A DNA stretch of 64,000 nt from JBGCDD01 sp045105075. GTDB lineage: Bacteria; Pseudomonadota; Alphaproteobacteria; Rhodobacterales; Rhodobacteraceae. Position 1 is the first letter of the stretch. Each line of letters begins with the position of its first letter. This document shows positions 34,787 through 44,102 of this stretch, in pieces. The stretch covers positions 40,561 to 104,560 of the forward strand of contig JBGCDD010000035.1 in assembly GCA_045105075.1 (NCBI GenBank), in the 5' to 3' direction. The notes under the pieces were generated by a model that saw only the letters and a program-made list of their open reading frames with translations, did not search any database and had not been told where the DNA came from. Both the position numbers and the translations under genes were made by a program.

Positions 34787-36814
34787 TTAGCGCGAATAGG
34801 ATACCATTGTCAGCAACTCATAGGTGGCCACCTGCGCCCCGTCCTGATTGCGCAAGCCCACCGACCACGCCACCTCGCCATAGGTCTCGGTGCGCCGGGT
34901 TTTACGCTTGCACGTCAGTCGCACCTTTATTTCATCGCCAGGGCTGACCGGTTGCTGAAAACTCAGATCGTTCAAACCGGTATTGGCCAACACGGGCCCC
35001 GGATCCGGCTGCACAAACAGCCCCGCAGCAAAGCTGAGCAACAAATACCCGTGCGCCACACGGCCCGGAAAAAACGGGTTCGCCTTTGCGGCTTCCTCAT
35101 CCATGTGGCCATAAAACGTATCGCCGGTAAAATGGGCAAAGTGCTCTATGTCCTCCAAAGTGACGGCACGCGGCGCCGTGTGAATGGTCTCGCCGATCGC
35201 GATCTCATGATAGGTACGTTGAAACGGATGGTCGGGTCCCATGATCTCGGCCGCACCCGGATGCCATTGGCCCGTGATCGCCGCGATCACATCCGGGCTG
35301 CCCTGAATGGCCGTGCGTTGCATGTAATGCAGCATCCCACGCACACCGCCCAATTCCTCACCGCCACCCGCGCGCCCGGGCCCACCATGCACCATATGCG
35401 GCAAAGGTGCGCCGTGCCCGGTGCTTTCCGCGGCACTTGTCGCGCCGGTGATGTAAAGCCGACCATGCCACGGCGCACAGGCGATTGTCACATCACGCGC
35501 CACACCCGGGTCATCGGTGACAAGCGACGCCACCAGCGATCCGCCACCGCGATTGGCCAACGCCGCGGCGTGGTCCAAGTCACGATAGCCCATCAGCGTC
35601 GAAACAGGTCCAAACGCCTCTTGTTCATGCACAGCATGCGCGCCATCCGGGTCATCACAACGCAAAAGGGTCGGCGCCAAAAACGCGCCTTCAGGCCCGG
35701 CACCAACCAAATCCAACACCTCCGGATCGCGGGTCAAACGCACGGTTTCCCCGGCCAACGCCCGCAATTTGGCCAACACATCGGCCTTTTGCGCCGCCGA
35801 GGCTAACGCGCCCATGCTCACCCCCTCTGTCGCCGGATCCCCCACTGAAACGCTCGCCAAACGTGCCATCAATGCGTCGGCCACCGCATCGACAGCGCCA
35901 GATGGCACTATGATCCGGCGGATCGCGGTACATTTCTGCCCGGCTTTGGTGATGATCTCGCCTGTCGCTTCTTTGATGAAATGCTCAAACGCCGCAGATC
36001 CCAACGCCACATCCGGCCCCAGCACGGTCGCGTTCAAACTGTCCTGCTCCGCGTGAAAGCGCACCGAATTGCGCATCAATGCCGGGTTGGCCCGCAACGC
36101 CAAAGCCGTCTGCGCCGAGCCGGTAAAGCTCACAACATCCTGCGCACCCAGCCGGTCCAGCATGTCGCCGACACCGCCAATCACAAGCTGCACCGCGCCC
36201 TCGGGCAAAATGCCCGATTCGATGATCATCCGGAAACACGCCTCGGTCAGATAACAGGTCTGTGTCGCCGGCTTCACGATCAGCGGCATCCCCGCGATGA
36301 TGGTCGCCGCCAACTTCTCCAGCATCCCCCAGACCGGGAAATTGAACGCATTGATGTGAACGGCAACCCCCTGCAAAGGCAGGGCAATATGCTGACCAAC
36401 AAAAGTGCCACCACGCGAGAGACCCTCAAGCCCCCCATCCACGTAAACCTGCCCGTCGGGCATATCCCGGCGCCCCTTGCTCGCCATCACCAGCATCGTG
36501 GATAGCCCACCGTCAATGTCGATTGCGCCGTCGCGTCGCGTGGCTCCCGTCATCGGGTTCAGCGCATACAGCTCTTCTTTGCGCTGCCCCAGATACAGCG
36601 CCAAAGCCTTGATCATCCGCGCACGATCGTGAAAGCCGTGCGCACGCAGTGCCGGACCGCCAACAGAGCGCGCCCAATTCAACATGCCCTCAACATCCAG
36701 CGGGGCGCCGCCCGCCACAGCAATCTCGGCACCTGTCACCGGGCCATGGATCACACGTGCTCCAGCCCCTGGCTCAACCCAAACCCCTTGTGCATAACTG
36801 GCTGGTCGCAACAT
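34787..36814 (-). CDS. paaZ: Bifunctional oxepin-CoA hydrolase / semialdehyde dehydrogenase PaaZ
   Basis: The start MLRPASYAQGVWVEPG (36814), preceded by GGGAG, gives 675 residues, close to the 681 of E. coli PaaZ. Residues 1 to about 520 form an aldehyde dehydrogenase (FNFPVWGMLEKLA, VSFTGSAQTA, GQKCTAIRR with the catalytic Cys, and EQEAFGPV). Residues 530-675 form a MaoC-type hydratase (HFTGDTFYGHMDEEAA, FFPGRVAHGYLLLS). It opens the oxepin ring and oxidises the aldehyde in phenylacetyl-CoA breakdown. A longer frame to 37045 overlaps the operator and paaI and was rejected. Confidence 0.93.
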   Translation of the reverse strand: MLRPASYAQGVWVEPGAGARVIHGPVTGAEIAVAGGAPLDVEGMLNWARSVGGPALRAHGFHDRARMIKALALYLGQRKEELYALNPMTGATRRDGAIDIDGGLSTMLVMASKGRRDMPDGQVYVDGGLEGLSRGGTFVGQHIALPLQGVAVHINAFNFPVWGMLEKLAATIIAGMPLIVKPATQTCYLTEACFRMIIESGILPEGAVQLVIGGVGDMLDRLGAQDVVSFTGSAQTALALRANPALMRNSVRFHAEQDSLNATVLGPDVALGSAAFEHFIKEATGEIITKAGQKCTAIRRIIVPSGAVDAVADALMARLASVSVGDPATEGVSMGALASAAQKADVLAKLRALAGETVRLTRDPEVLDLVGAGPEGAFLAPTLLRCDDPDGAHAVHEQEAFGPVSTLMGYRDLDHAAALANRGGGSLVASLVTDDPGVARDVTIACAPWHGRLYITGATSAAESTGHGAPLPHMVHGGPGRAGGGEELGGVRGMLHYMQRTAIQGSPDVIAAITGQWHPGAAEIMGPDHPFQRTYHEIAIGETIHTAPRAVTLEDIEHFAHFTGDTFYGHMDEEAAKANPFFPGRVAHGYLLLSFAAGLFVQPDPGPVLANTGLNDLSFQQPVSPGDEIKVRLTCKRKTRRTETYGEVAWSVGLRNQDGAQVATYELLTMVSYSR

Positions 36815-36875
36815 CCCGAAATCTCCCGCTGTTTGCCCCAACATGACCGCGCAACAGCGCGAAATCAACACTCTT

Positions 36876-36887
36876 GACCGTACGGTC
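36876..36887. promoter_or_regulatory. Palindromic operator between paaZ and paaI
   Basis: GACCGTACGGTC is a perfect 12-bp palindrome in the divergent paaZ-paaI region, 62 bp from the paaZ start and 37 bp from the paaI start. The half-site suits a TetR-type regulator, and the tetR gene at 39855 ends the paaI operon. PaaX is the other candidate. Confidence 0.6.
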
Positions 36888-36923
36888 GGTTTTATGCACC
36901 TTGACCCGAGGGGAGAGCAATCA

Positions 36924-37355
36924 ATGACACCGCAACAGCGCGCCGAAGCCAGCGCCGCCGCCATGTGGGCCACCGACAAGGCCAGCAAGTGGCTCGGCAT
37001 GACGCTTGATTCCGTCGGTCCCGGCACCGCGACCATGTCCTTCACCGTGCAGGACCACCACCTGAATGGCCACCTGATCTGCCACGGCGGCTACATCTTT
37101 ACACTCGCCGACAGCTGTTTCGCCTTTGCCTGCAACAGCTACAACCAAACCACCGTGGCACAGGAAAATTCGATCACCTATCTCTCTCCCGGCAAAGGCG
37201 GCGAACGCCTGACCGCGACCGCCACAGAAACCGCCCGCACCGGGCGTTCAGGCGTTTACGACATCACCGTCACCGGCGAAGATGGTCGCAAAGTCGCCGT
37301 GTTTCGCGGCCTCTCACGCACCATCAAAGGCCAGAATTTCGAGGAAAACCAATGA
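36924..37355 (+). CDS. paaI: Hotdog-fold thioesterase PaaI
   Basis: From MTPQQRAEASAAAMWATDKA, preceded by GGGGAGAG, the product is 143 residues. The hotdog core NGHLICHGGYIFTLADSCFAFACNSYN contains the Asn, His and Asp residues typical of PaaI, which hydrolyses dead-end phenylacetyl-CoA intermediates to free CoA. The next gene's ATG overlaps its stop by 4 bp. An upstream ATG at 36843 would place the operator within the coding region and was rejected. Confidence 0.92.
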   Translation: MTPQQRAEASAAAMWATDKASKWLGMTLDSVGPGTATMSFTVQDHHLNGHLICHGGYIFTLADSCFAFACNSYNQTTVAQENSITYLSPGKGGERLTATATETARTGRSGVYDITVTGEDGRKVAVFRGLSRTIKGQNFEENQ

Positions 37356-38545
37356 CCCAAGCTTATCTCTGTGACGGGCTACGCACGCCCATTGGCCGCT
37401 TTGGCGGCGCCTTGTCCTCGATGCGCCCCGATGACATGCTGGCCCATGTGATCCGCGCGCTCGCCGACAAACACCCGGGCCTTGAGGTCGACGAAGTGCT
37501 GGCCGGTTGCGCCAATCAAGCCGGCGAAGACAACCGCAACGTGGCGCGCATGTCTGCCCTTCTGGCGGGCCTGCCTGACACGGTGCCTGGGGCCACGATC
37601 AACCGGCTCTGTGGCTCTGGCCTCGATGCGGTCGGCTCGGCCGCGCGCGCCATCCGTCTGGGCGAAGCCGAGGTTGTCATTGCCTGCGGCGTCGAATCAA
37701 TGTCGCGCGCGCCGATGGTCATGCCCAAGGCCGACAGCGCCTTTTCGCGCCGTGCCGAGATCTACGACACCACCATCGGCTGGCGCTTTGTGAACCGAGA
37801 GATGCACAAGCATTACGGCACCGATTCCATGCCCGAAACGGCCGAAAATGTGGCCTCGGATTTCCAGATCGAGCGCGCAGCCCAAGACGCCTTCGCCCAC
37901 CGCTCTCAGAGCCGCGCGCTGGCCGCCATCGCGTCGGGTCGCCTTGCGCAGGAGATCACGCCGGTTTCGATCCGCCAGCGCAAAGGTGATCCGATCATCG
38001 TGGACACCGATGAACATCCCCGCGACACCACGCCAGAAAAGCTTGCCAAACTGCCCACCCCGTTCCGCGAAGGCGGCAGCATCACCGCAGGAAACGCCAG
38101 CGGCGTCAATGACGGCGCGGCGGCTGTGATCATCGCCTCTGAGGCGGCGGTCGCCAAATACGGCCTGACCCCGCGCGCCCGCGTCACTGGCATGGCCACT
38201 GTCGGCGTGCCACCGCGCATCATGGGCATTGGCCCGGCGCCCGCCACCGAACGGCTGATGGCGCAACATGGCCTGAGCATCACCGACATTGACACGATCG
38301 AGCTGAACGAGGCCTTCGCCGCCCAAGGCCTGGCCGTGACGCGCCAGCTTGGCCTGCCCGATGATGCATCGCACGTGAACCCCCATGGCGGCGCAATTGC
38401 GCTGGGTCACCCACTTGGCATGTCGGGCACGCGTCTGGCGCTGACCGCCTCGCTGACGATGGCCGACAACGATATGAAACGCGCGATCTGCACCATGTGC
38501 ATTGGCGTGGGCCAGGGCATCGCCCTGTTGCTGGAGGCCGCCTGA
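37352..38545 (+). CDS. paaJ: 3-oxoadipyl-CoA / 3-oxo-5,6-dehydrosuberyl-CoA thiolase
   Basis: The 397-residue thiolase II enzyme has the acylated cysteine in NRLCGSGLDAVGSAA, the GHPLGMSG histidine loop and the second cysteine in CTMCIGVGQG. PaaJ and PcaF are nearly alike in sequence; position among paa genes favours PaaJ, releasing acetyl-CoA at two steps of phenylacetate breakdown. It is translationally coupled to paaI (ATGA overlap) and to paaK (TGATG). Confidence 0.9.
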   Translation: MTQAYLCDGLRTPIGRFGGALSSMRPDDMLAHVIRALADKHPGLEVDEVLAGCANQAGEDNRNVARMSALLAGLPDTVPGATINRLCGSGLDAVGSAARAIRLGEAEVVIACGVESMSRAPMVMPKADSAFSRRAEIYDTTIGWRFVNREMHKHYGTDSMPETAENVASDFQIERAAQDAFAHRSQSRALAAIASGRLAQEITPVSIRQRKGDPIIVDTDEHPRDTTPEKLAKLPTPFREGGSITAGNASGVNDGAAAVIIASEAAVAKYGLTPRARVTGMATVGVPPRIMGIGPAPATERLMAQHGLSITDIDTIELNEAFAAQGLAVTRQLGLPDDASHVNPHGGAIALGHPLGMSGTRLALTASLTMADNDMKRAICTMCIGVGQGIALLLEAA

Positions 38546-39855
38546 TGCAGGATCTTTCCCCAAGACCCGGTGATCTGGAGCCCATCGAAACCGCCAGCCG
38601 CGATGAAATCACAGCGCTTCAGCTAGACCGCTTGAAATGGTCGCTGCGCCATGCCTATGACAATGTGCCCCACTACAAGGCCAGTTTTGACGCCGCCGGC
38701 GTGCACCCGGACGATCTGCACAGCCTCGCGGATCTTGCCAAATTCCCGTTCACCGTGAAACAGGACCTGCGCGACAATTACCCGTTCAACATGTTCGCTG
38801 TGCCGCGTGATCAGTTGCGCCGCATCCATGCGTCTTCGGGCACCACCGGGCAGCCGACCGTGGTGGGCTACACTCAGGGCGATCTGGATGTGTGGGGGCA
38901 AGTGGTCGCGCGATCGTTGCGCGCCGCGGGCTTGCGCACCGGTGATATGTTGCACAATGCCTATGGTTACGGGCTGTTTACCGGTGGGCTGGGCATTCAC
39001 CTCGGCGCAGATGCTCTGGGCGTGGTCACGGTGCCAGTTTCGGGCGGTATGACCGAACGGCAAGTGCGTCTGATCCACGATTTTCAGCCCAGGGGCATCA
39101 CCGTCACGCCGTCTTATGCGCTGTCGATTTTGGATGAATACGCCGCTGCGGGGCTGGATCCGCGCGACAGTTCGCTGCAGGTCGGCGTGTTTGGGGCCGA
39201 GCCCTGGACCAACGCGATGCGTGTCGAGATCGAACAGGCCTTTGATATGCATGCGGTTGATATCTATGGATTATCCGAGGTCATGGGCCCCGGTGTGTCG
39301 ATGGAATGCGTGGAAACCAAGGACGGGCTGCACATCTGGGAAGATCACTTTTTTCCCGAAATCATCAACCCCGAAACCGGCGCGCCGGTGGCCGATGGCG
39401 AAATGGGCGAGCTGGTCTTTACCTCGCTCACCAAGGAGGCATTCCCGATCATCCGCTACCGCACCCGAGATCTGACCCGGTTGCTGCCGGGCACGGCCCG
39501 GTCGATGCGGCGGATGGAAAAGGTCACCGGGCGCAGCGACGACATGATAATTCTGCGCGGCGTTAATGTTTTCCCCACGCAGATCGAAGAACAACTGATG
39601 ACGGTAGAAGGCCTTGCGCCGCATTTTCAGATTGAACTGTCACGCCCCGACCGCCTGGATGTGATGCGGGTGTTGACCGAAGCCACGGATGGCCATTCAG
39701 CGGCGGACGCGCGCGCCCATGCCGCAGCTGATCTGGCCGACAAGGTCAAACGTCATGTCGGTGTGTCGGTGAAAGTCGATGTGGCCGACATGGGCGGGGT
39801 CGCACGCAGCCAGGGCAAGGCCGTGCGCATCATCGATCTGCGCCCCAAAAGCTGA
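38545..39855 (+). CDS. paaK: Phenylacetate-CoA ligase
   Basis: From MQDLSPRPGDLEPIETASRDE the product is 436 residues, the usual PaaK length. The adenylate-forming signature IHASSGTTGQPTVVGYT, YGLSEVMGPGVSMEC, YRTRDLTRL and the hinge-to-C-terminal domain GRSDDMIILRGVNVFPTQIE are intact. It activates phenylacetate with ATP and CoA, the entry step of the pathway. The ATG shares bases with the thiolase stop. Confidence 0.95.
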   Translation: MQDLSPRPGDLEPIETASRDEITALQLDRLKWSLRHAYDNVPHYKASFDAAGVHPDDLHSLADLAKFPFTVKQDLRDNYPFNMFAVPRDQLRRIHASSGTTGQPTVVGYTQGDLDVWGQVVARSLRAAGLRTGDMLHNAYGYGLFTGGLGIHLGADALGVVTVPVSGGMTERQVRLIHDFQPRGITVTPSYALSILDEYAAAGLDPRDSSLQVGVFGAEPWTNAMRVEIEQAFDMHAVDIYGLSEVMGPGVSMECVETKDGLHIWEDHFFPEIINPETGAPVADGEMGELVFTSLTKEAFPIIRYRTRDLTRLLPGTARSMRRMEKVTGRSDDMIILRGVNVFPTQIEEQLMTVEGLAPHFQIELSRPDRLDVMRVLTEATDGHSAADARAHAAADLADKVKRHVGVSVKVDVADMGGVARSQGKAVRIIDLRPKS

Positions 39856-40427
39856 TGCCGCGCGGCATTGCACGCGATCACGATGCCAAACGCGCCGCTC
39901 TGCGCAAAGGCGCGGCACGGTATTTCGCGCGATTGGGATATGACCGCGCATCAATGACCGGAGCAGCGCGCGAGTGTGGCGTCTCTAAAGCATTGATCTA
40001 TCACTATTATGATAGCAAGGAAGCTTTGCTGTTTGATATTCTGGATGCGCATTTGTCTGACCTTGTTGATGTGGTCGATGCGGCCCGGCCTCGGGGTTTG
40101 GAACCCCTGATCGGCGCGATTTTGGAGGCTTATTCGGATTCCGACGCGGAACACAAACTGCAATTGGAGGCGCTGGATACGCTGCCCGGTGCGCTGCAAG
40201 CACCGTTGATCGCACTGCAACGCCATTTGGTTGATGCGATGTCACATACTTTGGTCCGGGAACGCGGTGATTTGGGAGGCGATGAATTGCGCGCGGTCAC
40301 GATGTCGGTGTTTGGGATTTTAAACTGGTTTTACATGTGGCACCGCCCAGGCAAGGGGCTGGACAGAGCCAGCTATGCCACGCTGGCCGCACAATTTGTA
40401 CGCGGCGGGTTGGCAGGTCTGGGCTGA
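39855..40427 (+). CDS. TetR-family regulator of the paa cluster (PaaR-like)
   Basis: The 190-residue protein has a TetR helix-turn-helix (ASMTGAARECGVSKALIYHYYDSKEALLFDIL) and an effector domain. It is the last gene of paaI-paaJ-paaK, with its ATG overlapping the paaK stop, a placement like that of PaaR regulators. It probably binds the palindrome at 36876. With PaaX also present, the cluster seems to have two regulators. Confidence 0.85.
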   Translation: MPRGIARDHDAKRAALRKGAARYFARLGYDRASMTGAARECGVSKALIYHYYDSKEALLFDILDAHLSDLVDVVDAARPRGLEPLIGAILEAYSDSDAEHKLQLEALDTLPGALQAPLIALQRHLVDAMSHTLVRERGDLGGDELRAVTMSVFGILNWFYMWHRPGKGLDRASYATLAAQFVRGGLAGLG

Positions 40428-40431
40428 GGGG

Positions 40432-40492
40432 GCCAGCCCCCGCCACCCGCTGGGCGGCCCCCCGGAGTTTATTTTGAAAGATGAAGAGGGTC
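40432..40492. repeat. Intergenic palindromic repeat (same family as the 49.6 and 55.5 kb units)
   Basis: GGGGCCAGCCCCCGCCACCC, a GC-rich spacer, then CCCCGGAGTTTATTTTGAAA and GATGAAGAGG form one unit, which recurs with changes at 49.6 kb and 55.5 kb. The GC-rich half can fold and may act as a terminator for the tetR gene (+). The 3' end overlaps the last codons of cobW. Confidence 0.7.
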
Positions 40493-41341
40493 GAATGTGC
40501 TGTTGGGCAAGCCAAGGCAAACGAGACCGATGGGTGCGTTTGATGGGGCGGGCGTGACGCTCCAACGGCGGCCAACGGTTTGGATCAAATGGGTTGCGCC
40601 GTCGGGGTCCTGAACAAAGCCTTTGGAGCGGATCAAGCCCAGATCGAAATGTGCGAGGCGTTGCGCCAAGACGAAGGGATCAGTGGGCTGCGGCGTGATA
40701 TGGTGGCTTTGCACCGGGGTGTGATCGGGCGCGCTGGTTGTGTGGGGGCGGGCCAAAAAACTGTCGAGCACGATTTCAGGCGCGGCGCGGGATTGGCTGG
40801 TTTCGATCAGGCGAGCTTGCGGCGCGTGCTGTGTGACGAGAGCGCGCGTGGCGTTGATTTGCGAGGGTGATGCCAGGTCGCATTTGTTCATCAGCACAAG
40901 ATCGGCATCATTCAATTGGCGTGTGACAGTGTCGCCCATATAGCGATCGCCGGCTTGGCTTTGCAGGGTTTCGGCGTCGACCAGCACCACAACACCGTCG
41001 CAGCGATAGGCCGCCAACAGGCTGATGGCGCCCGCAATCGCGCCGGGGATCGCGACGCCTGAGGCTTCGAGAACAACATGATCAGGGGGTGGGTTTATCT
41101 GCGCCAGCTCGATCAATGCGCGGGTCATGTCGTTGCCATAGCTGCAACACACACAGCCACCCGCAATGGAAATCAGATCGTCTGATTGCGCCTCGATCAG
41201 GTCTTCGTCGATGGGCAACGCCCCGAATTCATTGACCAAAACCGCCAGCCGCACCCCATTGGCGTTGCGCAGCAAATGGTTAACAAGCGTGGTTTTGCCG
41301 GCGCCAAGAAAGCCGCCCAACACCGTGATCGGCAAGCTCAT
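40469..41341 (-). CDS. CobW/P47K-family GTP-binding metal chaperone
   Basis: From MSLPITVLGGFLGAGKTTLV (41341) the product is 290 residues. It has a G1 loop GFLGAGKTT, the metal-binding CxCC motif in GGCVCCSYG, the Walker B-like VVVLVDAE and the G4 motif MNKCD. A C-terminal CobW domain follows from about residue 195. Such GTPases deliver metals such as zinc or cobalt. The stop of the upstream amidohydrolase overlaps its ATG, suggesting co-expression and perhaps metal supply to that hydrolase (inference). The last seven codons lie in the intergenic repeat. Confidence 0.88.
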   Translation of the reverse strand: MSLPITVLGGFLGAGKTTLVNHLLRNANGVRLAVLVNEFGALPIDEDLIEAQSDDLISIAGGCVCCSYGNDMTRALIELAQINPPPDHVVLEASGVAIPGAIAGAISLLAAYRCDGVVVLVDAETLQSQAGDRYMGDTVTRQLNDADLVLMNKCDLASPSQINATRALVTQHAPQARLIETSQSRAAPEIVLDSFLARPHTTSAPDHTPVQSHHITPQPTDPFVLAQRLAHFDLGLIRSKGFVQDPDGATHLIQTVGRRWSVTPAPSNAPIGLVCLGLPNSTFDPLHLSK

Positions 41342-42963
41342 GCGGGAAACACCCGTCCACCCTGGACAGTGCCCCAAACCGGAATGTCCTTGAGTGCCAT
41401 TGGGTCGACGTTCGTCGGATCTTGGTCCAGCACGGCGAAATCGGCGTGTTTGCCGACCTCGATGCTGCCGACTTCGTGGTCAAGCTTGAGCGTATAAGCC
41501 GCGCCCATGGTGATTGCATAAAGCGCATCGGCGACCGAGATTTTCTCGCCCTCGCCTTGTGTGCGCCCAGAGGCGGTCAGCCGATTGACAGCACACCAGG
41601 CGGTGAACAGCGGCGCCAGCGGGGTGATCGGCGCGTCAGAATGGATGCCCATCGGCACGTTGTTGGCCAGTGCGGTGGCGCAGGCGTTCATACGTTGCGC
41701 ACGTTCCGGGCCGACCGTCAGGCGATAATGTTCATCGCCCCAGTAAAAGTGGTGATTGGCGAACAGGTTAACGCACATCCCTAGCTTGCCCATGCGGCGG
41801 AACTGCGCAGTGTCGGCCAACTGGCAATGCTGAATGGTGGTGCGATGTTCGGGGCTTGGGCGGGTTTTCAGCACCTGTTCCATGGTGTCGAGCACCAGGT
41901 CGGTCGCCTCGTCTCCGTTGGTGTGAGTGTGCACTTGCAAATCGTTTTCCAGAGCCAGATCAAGCACTTCGGCCAGTTGTTGCGGTGAGACATACCACAA
42001 CCCGTTGGGCGCGCCGTTGTGATAGCCGGGCCAACGGATGCGCGCGGAAAACCCCTGAATAGACCCATCGGTCACCACTTTGATCCGTCCAAGCCTCAAC
42101 CGATCGGTGGATTGCGCCTTTAGGCCCGCGACCTCGGTGACCAAATCTGCAGGGCTCATTCCCATGAAATAACGCAGCGCCACAACCCGTGCAGGATAGG
42201 TGGCCCGACCGGTCACCTCCAGCATCATATCAACTGCATCTTGGGTCAGCCGCGCGGCCAGATCGGTGACGGTCGTGACCCCGGCGCGCACGCACAGCTT
42301 GCCAAAGTCAACCAATCCACGTTCGTCGCAAGCCAGCATTTCACGATCAAAACCAACATGTTCGCCAATCGGGGTCATAACCTCCGGGCCCTTGAGTTCG
42401 CCCGTGGGCAAGCCGTCTTCGCCCAGCGGCACACCAGGGTGATTGATGCCCGCGCGCAGCATTCCGCCCAATTCCAACGCACGTGTATTGACGTTCAAAA
42501 TGTGCCCAGAGGCGTGCATGATCCCGATAGGTCGCGTGGTGGAGACCCGGTCCAGATCGGCCCGCGACACCCGTTCGTTGTTGAAATAAATCGGGTCAAT
42601 CTGCCAGCCGGACAGGGGCACATCGGGGTCAAGCGTCGTTTCGACCTCGGACAATCGTGCCAGCACCGCATCGATGGATTTCAGCCCCTTCCACACGCGT
42701 CCGTCCGGATCGGCGCGGTCGAAATAGCCACAATAGGTCTTTTGCCACATCGTGCCCTCCATCGTGTGGGCATGACCCTCGACCAACCCAGGCATCAGCA
42801 CCTTTTCAGCGAACCGTTCGTCCAGCGTGTAATCCCCCCAGCGCGTCAGATCCTGGAGCGGTCCAACGCCCAAAATCCGACCATCGCGCACCGCAACATG
42901 GCTGGCTTCGGGGCGGTTTGGGCACATGGTGATGATTTTTTTGGCGGAATAAATGGTGATCAT
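41338..42963 (-). CDS. Amidohydrolase family (YtcJ-like, Amidohydro_3) metal-dependent hydrolase
   Basis: The 541-residue enzyme has the metal site HxH in LVEGHAHTMEG, later histidines in LQVHTHTNGDEA and TTIQHCQL, and the aspartate in GIHSDAPI. A C-terminal composite beta-sandwich closes with GSIEVGKHADFAVLD. This is the YtcJ/exoenzyme-regulatory type of the amidohydrolase superfamily. The substrate is unknown. It overlaps the cobW gene and is divergent from a LysR regulator that may control it or the dpp-type operon. Confidence 0.85.
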   Translation of the reverse strand: MITIYSAKKIITMCPNRPEASHVAVRDGRILGVGPLQDLTRWGDYTLDERFAEKVLMPGLVEGHAHTMEGTMWQKTYCGYFDRADPDGRVWKGLKSIDAVLARLSEVETTLDPDVPLSGWQIDPIYFNNERVSRADLDRVSTTRPIGIMHASGHILNVNTRALELGGMLRAGINHPGVPLGEDGLPTGELKGPEVMTPIGEHVGFDREMLACDERGLVDFGKLCVRAGVTTVTDLAARLTQDAVDMMLEVTGRATYPARVVALRYFMGMSPADLVTEVAGLKAQSTDRLRLGRIKVVTDGSIQGFSARIRWPGYHNGAPNGLWYVSPQQLAEVLDLALENDLQVHTHTNGDEATDLVLDTMEQVLKTRPSPEHRTTIQHCQLADTAQFRRMGKLGMCVNLFANHHFYWGDEHYRLTVGPERAQRMNACATALANNVPMGIHSDAPITPLAPLFTAWCAVNRLTASGRTQGEGEKISVADALYAITMGAAYTLKLDHEVGSIEVGKHADFAVLDQDPTNVDPMALKDIPVWGTVQGGRVFPA

Positions 42964-43064
42964 GGGACGCTCCGACTTGGGGTTGGTACGACCCTAGGAT
43001 GCTTCCCTTTCCCGTCAAAATGTTTTTAACTGCCCAATAAGACGGTTTTTTTGGGGGAAAGGTC

Positions 43065-43988
43065 TTGCTGAACTTCACCTTCAAACAACTGCGTTACGTC
43101 GAGGCGGCAGGGCGTCATCGCTCGATTGCGGCGGCTGCCGCCGAACAAAACATATCGCAATCTTCGATCACGGCCGCGATTGATGCGCTGGAAAGTCAGC
43201 TGGGTCATGACTTGTTTGTGCGCACACCCGCCAAGGGCATTCAGTCGACCCCGTCGGGGCGGGAAACGCTGAACCTGATCCGCAGCTTTCTGGACCAGTC
43301 CAAACATTTTGAGGGCGAAATTCGCTCGGTTGGGGGGCGCACCACCGGGCTGATCCGAGTAGCCTGTTATGCCACCGCCGCACCGTCTTTTTTGCCCCCG
43401 ATTCTGACCAGTTTACGGGATACTTATCCGGGCGTGTCGGTCAAACTGCTCGAAGGGCACATGCAGGCGGTGATGGATTATCTTAACACGGGCGAGGCCG
43501 ACATCGCCTTTACCTATGACCGTGCGGTCGATGAACGCCACGAATTCCAGCCGCTGTTTGCCGCGCCACCCTATGCGTTGATCGGGCGGGGAACCCCGCT
43601 CGCTGGCGAGAAATCGGTGACTTTGGAACAGCTTAGCCCACTACCAATGATCCTGCTGGACCTGCCGATGACGCGCGAATACTTCACATCGGTGTTTCAG
43701 GGTCAGAGTTTGCGGCCCAACATTGTACACACGGCGCGCAGCTCTGAGATTGTGCGCGCGCTGGTGGCCAGTGGCTATGGTTACACCATCCTTAACATTC
43801 GTCCCCCCAACTACAGTTCGGGCGAACATCCCTTTGTGGCTGTTCCGATCTCGAGCCCGATTCCGCCCCCGCTTTTCGGAATCGCCGCGCTTGATGGGCT
43901 GAGACAGCCCAAAATGGTGCAAGCGATTGTCGATCATTGCCTCAAATTGCGCCGTCAGGGGGCGTTTGATCAAATTGTAGTCGCTTAA
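43065..43988 (+). CDS. LysR-family transcriptional regulator
   Basis: The 307-residue regulator begins at a TTG (43065) preceded by GGGGGAAAGG; the product starts LNFTFKQLRYVEAAGRH. Its N-terminal helix-turn-helix (RSIAAAAAEQNISQSSITAAIDALE) is followed by a LysR substrate domain (TTGLIRVACYATAAPSFLPPIL). It lies between the divergent amidohydrolase and the co-directional peptide transporter operon, so either may be its target. Confidence 0.88.
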   Translation: MLNFTFKQLRYVEAAGRHRSIAAAAAEQNISQSSITAAIDALESQLGHDLFVRTPAKGIQSTPSGRETLNLIRSFLDQSKHFEGEIRSVGGRTTGLIRVACYATAAPSFLPPILTSLRDTYPGVSVKLLEGHMQAVMDYLNTGEADIAFTYDRAVDERHEFQPLFAAPPYALIGRGTPLAGEKSVTLEQLSPLPMILLDLPMTREYFTSVFQGQSLRPNIVHTARSSEIVRALVASGYGYTILNIRPPNYSSGEHPFVAVPISSPIPPPLFGIAALDGLRQPKMVQAIVDHCLKLRRQGAFDQIVVA

Positions 43989-44102
43989 ACGGCCCTTCCT
44001 CGCCAATTTAGCGCAATGAACCGCAATTAATCTGTTTTGTGTTACATTGGCTCTGGGCTAGGCTGCACCAAAAAACAAATCAACCAACAAGGAGAACGAC
44101 CC

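Noticed and set aside
35816..35850. A CCCCCTCTGTCGCCGG stretch resembling the left end of the hairpin inserts
   Set aside because: It lies in paaZ codons that read normally (the GDPATEGVSMG region), without the stem or right-end block.
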